A DNA stretch of 5,670 nt, from assembly GCA_002774415.1 (NCBI GenBank), contig PEYL01000027.1, positions 1 through 5,670 on the forward strand, read 5' to 3'. Below the pieces are notes generated by a model, which saw only the letters and a program-made list of their open reading frames with translations, did no database searches and had not been told where the DNA came from. Positions 3,034 through 5,670 of this stretch are shown here, piece after piece (position 1 is the first letter of the stretch; the number at the start of each line of letters is the position of its first letter). Made by a program: the position numbers and the translations under genes. The stretch is from Candidatus Portnoybacteria bacterium CG08_land_8_20_14_0_20_40_83. GTDB lineage: Bacteria; Patescibacteriota; Minisyncoccia; Portnoybacterales; GWB1-42-6.

Positions 3034-5574
3034 GTGATACAAGAATTAGACGACACCAAAGATATAGGAGGAATCAGGACGCCCAGTCAAAGGCCGGCTG
3101 CGTCCGAATCTCTTTCTGCTTTCGAGCAAGCAGAGGAGGAAGAAGAGCCTTCATGGGTCGAGACTTCCTCCTACTCCGCCGGCGAGGCGGATTCGGAGGA
3201 TAAATCAAAGGCCGCTCGGTTCTTTGAATGGGCTATCAAAATAGGGCTTTATCTTTTGGCCTTTTTGACGCCTTTGTTCTTTCTGCCTTATACGGCTAAC
3301 GTTTTGGAGCTGAATAAGCAATTTTTGCTTTTTATTTTCAGTTTTGTTTTGCTGGTTTTTTGGCTGGCGAAAGTTTTAACCCAGCGCAAAATTGAAATCA
3401 AAAAAAGCCTGCTTAATATCTTAATTATTCTTTTTATTCTTTCGGTCGTGGTGAGTTCCCTCTTTGCCCAAAATAAGTTCCAAGCGCTTATTGGAGCGGG
3501 CAATACAATTGCAGAAAGCTTTTTGACGCTTGTCTGCTTGGCAATAATTTATTTTTTGGTTTCGGGCAGCTTTAAAACCAAAAAAGACTTAAATCCGCTT
3601 ATATTAGTCCTGCTTGTCTCTTCAGTTTTGGCAGGAATTTTTGCGCTTTTGCAGTTGAATTCAAATTTCATTTTCGGCTGGGGATTTGCAAGGACGGTTG
3701 GTTTTAACTCGATCGGTTCGGTAAACTCATTGGAGATTTTTCTTGGCGCGGTATTGGTTTTGGCGGTGGCGCTTTTTGCGGACCCAAAGCGGTCGCTTTG
3801 GCAGTCAATTGTGCTGGCTGTGTCAAGCGCCTTTCTGCTTTTTGTCATAATCGCTTTGAATTTTGTCAATGTCTGGTGGGGGCTGATAGGTATAATGACT
3901 CTGGTTGTCGGTTTTGGCATTATGAAACAGGGGCGGTCAAGCCAGACGAGATTGGTTTTGGCAATGGTCGTTTTGGCAATGGCACTGCTCTTAACCTTAA
4001 CCAAAATTAATATTTCAAGTGGCTGGCTGAATACGCCGACAGAGGTCAGCCCGACTTTTGGGTCAACCGTTTCGATTGACAAAGGAGCGCTCGCAAATAA
4101 ATTATTTTTTGGAACGGGTCCCGGCACTTTTGCCTACAATTGGGAGCTTTTCCGTTCGCCGCTTATCAATCAGACAATTTTCTGGAATATAAGATTTAGC
4201 CAGGGGATTTCCAAGGTGTTTTCAATGCCAGCGAGCCTCGGTATAATCGGCGCGGGATTCTGGATTTTGCTCGCAATTTTTTTCGCCGTCTGGGGAGCAA
4301 TGAGGTTAATTTCCAAAAAAGGCGAAAATTGGAATTTGGCTTTTGGCTTTTTTTCCAGCTGGCTGTTTTTGGCGGGCATGCAATTCTTATATCCGACTAA
4401 TTTAACGTTGGAATTTATGTTTTGGTTTAGTTTGGGGATTTCGCTGTCTTTGCTCAAAGGCCTAAAGAGCGAAGAAGAAGTTTCAGAAATTTCTTTGAGC
4501 TTTAGAAAAGAATCTCCTTTGGCTTCGGTCTTCTCATTTTTGCTGGTTATATTCTTGGTGCTGACAATCAGCTTTTTCTATCTGGGATTTAATTATTGGC
4601 GGGCCGATGCGGCATTTCAAAGAGGCGCGGAAGCCAGCGTAAATCAAGGTAATTTGGAAATGGGCTACAACGAGATAACTAAAGCAATCAGCCTTAATCC
4701 TTACAGCGACACATATTTAAATTCGCTTTCGCAAGTCGCTCTTTTAAGAATTAATGAAGAATTGGTTAAACCCGCTTCTTCTGACCGGGATTTGCGAGCC
4801 CAGCAATTTGTTGCCGATGCGGTTAATTTAAGCAAGGCAGCTGCGGATTTAAACCCCCAAAATCCCGATAACTGGATTCAGCGGGGGATAGTTTATCGTT
4901 CGGTTCTCGGCTATTTGAGCGGGGCAGACCAATGGATGGTGACCAGCTTCAGCGAAGCAAGCAAATTGGAGCCTAAAAATCCATACGTTTTCTTTGAGCT
5001 TGGCCGTAGTTATTCGCTTTTAGTTGATTATACTTTGGCGCAGGGACAAACAAAGGAAAATCAAGCCAAAGCTCTTGATTATCTGAATAAAGCCGAGGAG
5101 CAATTTTTGAAAGCAGTAGAAGTAAAAAGCGATTATGCGCCGGCTCATTATCAGCTGGCTTTGATTTATGACCGATTAGGAAACATTGATTCGGCAATAA
5201 ATAAGATGGAGCTTACAAAAGCGAATTATCCCAATGACATTGGAATCGCATTTCAGTTGGGACTGCTTTATTACAAAAAGCAGAATTTTGCCAAATCTCA
5301 GACAGAATTTGAAAGAGCAGTATCTTTAGACCAGAACTATTCCAACGCCAGATATTTCCTGGGCCTGATTTATGACAGAAACGGCAACAAGGGAGCGGCC
5401 ATAGAGCAGTTCAAAAAAATAGCCGAGCTTAATCCCGACAATCAGGAAGTAAAAAATATTCTTGTCAATCTTGAAAAGGGCTTAAGCGCCTTGGAAGGAA
5501 TAGTGCCGCCGGCTGCTGCTCCCGAACAAAGATCAGGAGTTCCTGTTTCGGAAAAACAGCAACAGATGAAATAA
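3034..5574 (+). CDS. O-antigen-ligase-like (Wzy_C/WaaL-type) polytopic membrane protein with C-terminal TPR array
   Basis: This 846-residue protein starts with an acidic, low-complexity, presumably cytoplasmic segment (1-63). About 12-13 hydrophobic segments follow, near 67-88, 96-113, 125-144, 158-177, 187-208, 229-249, 258-277, 279-296, 306-323, 399-421, 435-452, 458-475 and 497-519. VGFNSIGSVNSLEIFLGA (222-239) resembles the family's GTxGNPN-type motif. The large loop FFGTGPGTFAYNWELFRS (358-375), followed by WNIRFSQG (384-391), resembles the ligase periplasmic loop. TPR-like helices run from about 527 to 803, for example HYQLALIYDRLGNIDSAINK and the unit starting ARYFLGLIYDRNGN. Relatives transfer or polymerise surface glycans, so a role in cell-surface glycosylation is inferred; the substrate is unknown. 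GTG 3034 is the best available start: the frame is open back to 2956 without ATG, GTG or TTG, and the next Met is far inside. No Shine-Dalgarno sequence precedes it. Confidence 0.8.
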   Translation: MIQELDDTKDIGGIRTPSQRPAASESLSAFEQAEEEEEPSWVETSSYSAGEADSEDKSKAARFFEWAIKIGLYLLAFLTPLFFLPYTANVLELNKQFLLFIFSFVLLVFWLAKVLTQRKIEIKKSLLNILIILFILSVVVSSLFAQNKFQALIGAGNTIAESFLTLVCLAIIYFLVSGSFKTKKDLNPLILVLLVSSVLAGIFALLQLNSNFIFGWGFARTVGFNSIGSVNSLEIFLGAVLVLAVALFADPKRSLWQSIVLAVSSAFLLFVIIALNFVNVWWGLIGIMTLVVGFGIMKQGRSSQTRLVLAMVVLAMALLLTLTKINISSGWLNTPTEVSPTFGSTVSIDKGALANKLFFGTGPGTFAYNWELFRSPLINQTIFWNIRFSQGISKVFSMPASLGIIGAGFWILLAIFFAVWGAMRLISKKGENWNLAFGFFSSWLFLAGMQFLYPTNLTLEFMFWFSLGISLSLLKGLKSEEEVSEISLSFRKESPLASVFSFLLVIFLVLTISFFYLGFNYWRADAAFQRGAEASVNQGNLEMGYNEITKAISLNPYSDTYLNSLSQVALLRINEELVKPASSDRDLRAQQFVADAVNLSKAAADLNPQNPDNWIQRGIVYRSVLGYLSGADQWMVTSFSEASKLEPKNPYVFFELGRSYSLLVDYTLAQGQTKENQAKALDYLNKAEEQFLKAVEVKSDYAPAHYQLALIYDRLGNIDSAINKMELTKANYPNDIGIAFQLGLLYYKKQNFAKSQTEFERAVSLDQNYSNARYFLGLIYDRNGNKGAAIEQFKKIAELNPDNQEVKNILVNLEKGLSALEGIVPPAAAPEQRSGVPVSEKQQQMK
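3166..3200 (+). repeat. Two-stage GC-rich hairpin inside the N-terminal coding region
   Basis: TCCTCC (3166-3171), a 3-nt gap, TCCGCC (3175-3180), a 5-nt centre GGCGA, GGCGGA (3186-3191), a 3-nt gap and GGAGGA (3195-3200) form a symmetrical double inverted repeat. It encodes SSYSAGEADSED in the acidic segment before the first membrane helix, a position likely to tolerate insertions. Confidence 0.65.
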
Positions 5575-5595
5575 AAATCTTTAAAGTAGAAGTTT

Positions 5596-5636
5596 ACCCA
5601 GCACCTTTTTAAATCTAAAAAGGTGCTGGGTTTTTA
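5596..5636 (+). terminator. Strong intrinsic terminator after the membrane-protein gene
   Basis: The stem CCCAGCACCTTTTT (5597-5610) pairs perfectly with AAAAAGGTGCTGGG (5617-5630) around AAATCT, with one extra A-T pair outside. TTTTT follows at 5631-5635. It begins 22 nt after the stop codon. The stem is also preceded by A-rich sequence, so it may act in both directions. Confidence 0.9.
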
Positions 5637-5645
5637 TGTGGATAA
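5637..5645 (-). other. Consensus DnaA box
   Basis: TGTGGATAA is the reverse complement of TTATCCACA, the high-affinity DnaA recognition 9-mer. It lies directly after the terminator, close to the window edge. Only one box is visible, so an origin cannot be claimed from this window. Confidence 0.4.
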
Positions 5646-5670
5646 CTTAAATAAGATTTTGCGTCAAGAT

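Noticed and set aside
2919..3203. 94-residue + frame between the nuclease and the membrane protein
   Set aside because: It overlaps the start of the large gene in another frame, is very Arg-rich as expected for an out-of-frame reading, and has no motif.
3549..4127. 192-residue - strand frame opposite the membrane protein
   Set aside because: It lies entirely antisense to a well-supported coding region whose hydrophobic segments and motifs explain the sequence.

Overview
The window looks like a piece of chromosome from an uncultivated candidate-phyla-radiation bacterium (Patescibacteria, probably Parcubacteria-like). The case rests on gene content rather than any marker gene: an IS200/RAYT-type transposase of the kind common in those genomes, a free-standing four-helix-bundle (S23/IVS-like) protein with the PPHGGY N-terminus, a tiny GIY-YIG nuclease, and a large O-antigen-ligase-like membrane protein fused to TPRs. 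The sequence is AT-rich with GC-rich hairpin islands. Translation uses the standard code, and few starts have a Shine-Dalgarno sequence. Assignments come from reading motifs; no database search was possible.

Layout, all genes on the + strand. Positions 2-118 are the 3' end of an unidentified gene ending in a proline-rich PPDTTPP tail. Positions 246-1023 are a probable RAYT-type mobile element: a Y1 HUH transposase gene (276-1001) between two inverted copies of an odd-length palindrome (core AGGTCWGACCT), with a third copy inside the coding sequence. Immediately right of the element is a second, synonymously diverged copy of the proline-rich tail (1025-1078) with no gene body. Positions 1292-1978 encode the four-helix-bundle protein, which has 9-nt-periodic TATAAGACC-like repeats at its start and at two internal sites. 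Positions 1979-2546 have no convincing gene but carry several GC-rich inverted repeats and short tandem repeats. Positions 2547-2935 hold a GIY-YIG nuclease gene bracketed by an outer inverted repeat; a second, perfect 15-bp inverted repeat includes its ribosome binding site. Positions 3034-5574 encode an 846-residue polytopic membrane protein with a C-terminal TPR array, probably a surface-glycan ligase or polymerase. A strong intrinsic terminator follows at 5596-5636, and a consensus DnaA box lies beside it at 5637-5645.

The genes do not form an obvious pathway. The left half looks like an accessory zone shaped by mobile elements, next to a core-like cell-envelope gene. The recurring theme is palindromic or short-period repeats placed inside or at the edges of coding sequences: in the transposase, the four-helix-bundle gene, the nuclease and the N-terminus of the envelope protein. 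The two most system-like arrangements are the transposase carrying its own end-palindrome in its ORF, and the nuclease cassette whose inverted repeats share a GCACCTTT core with the terminator at the far end of the window.
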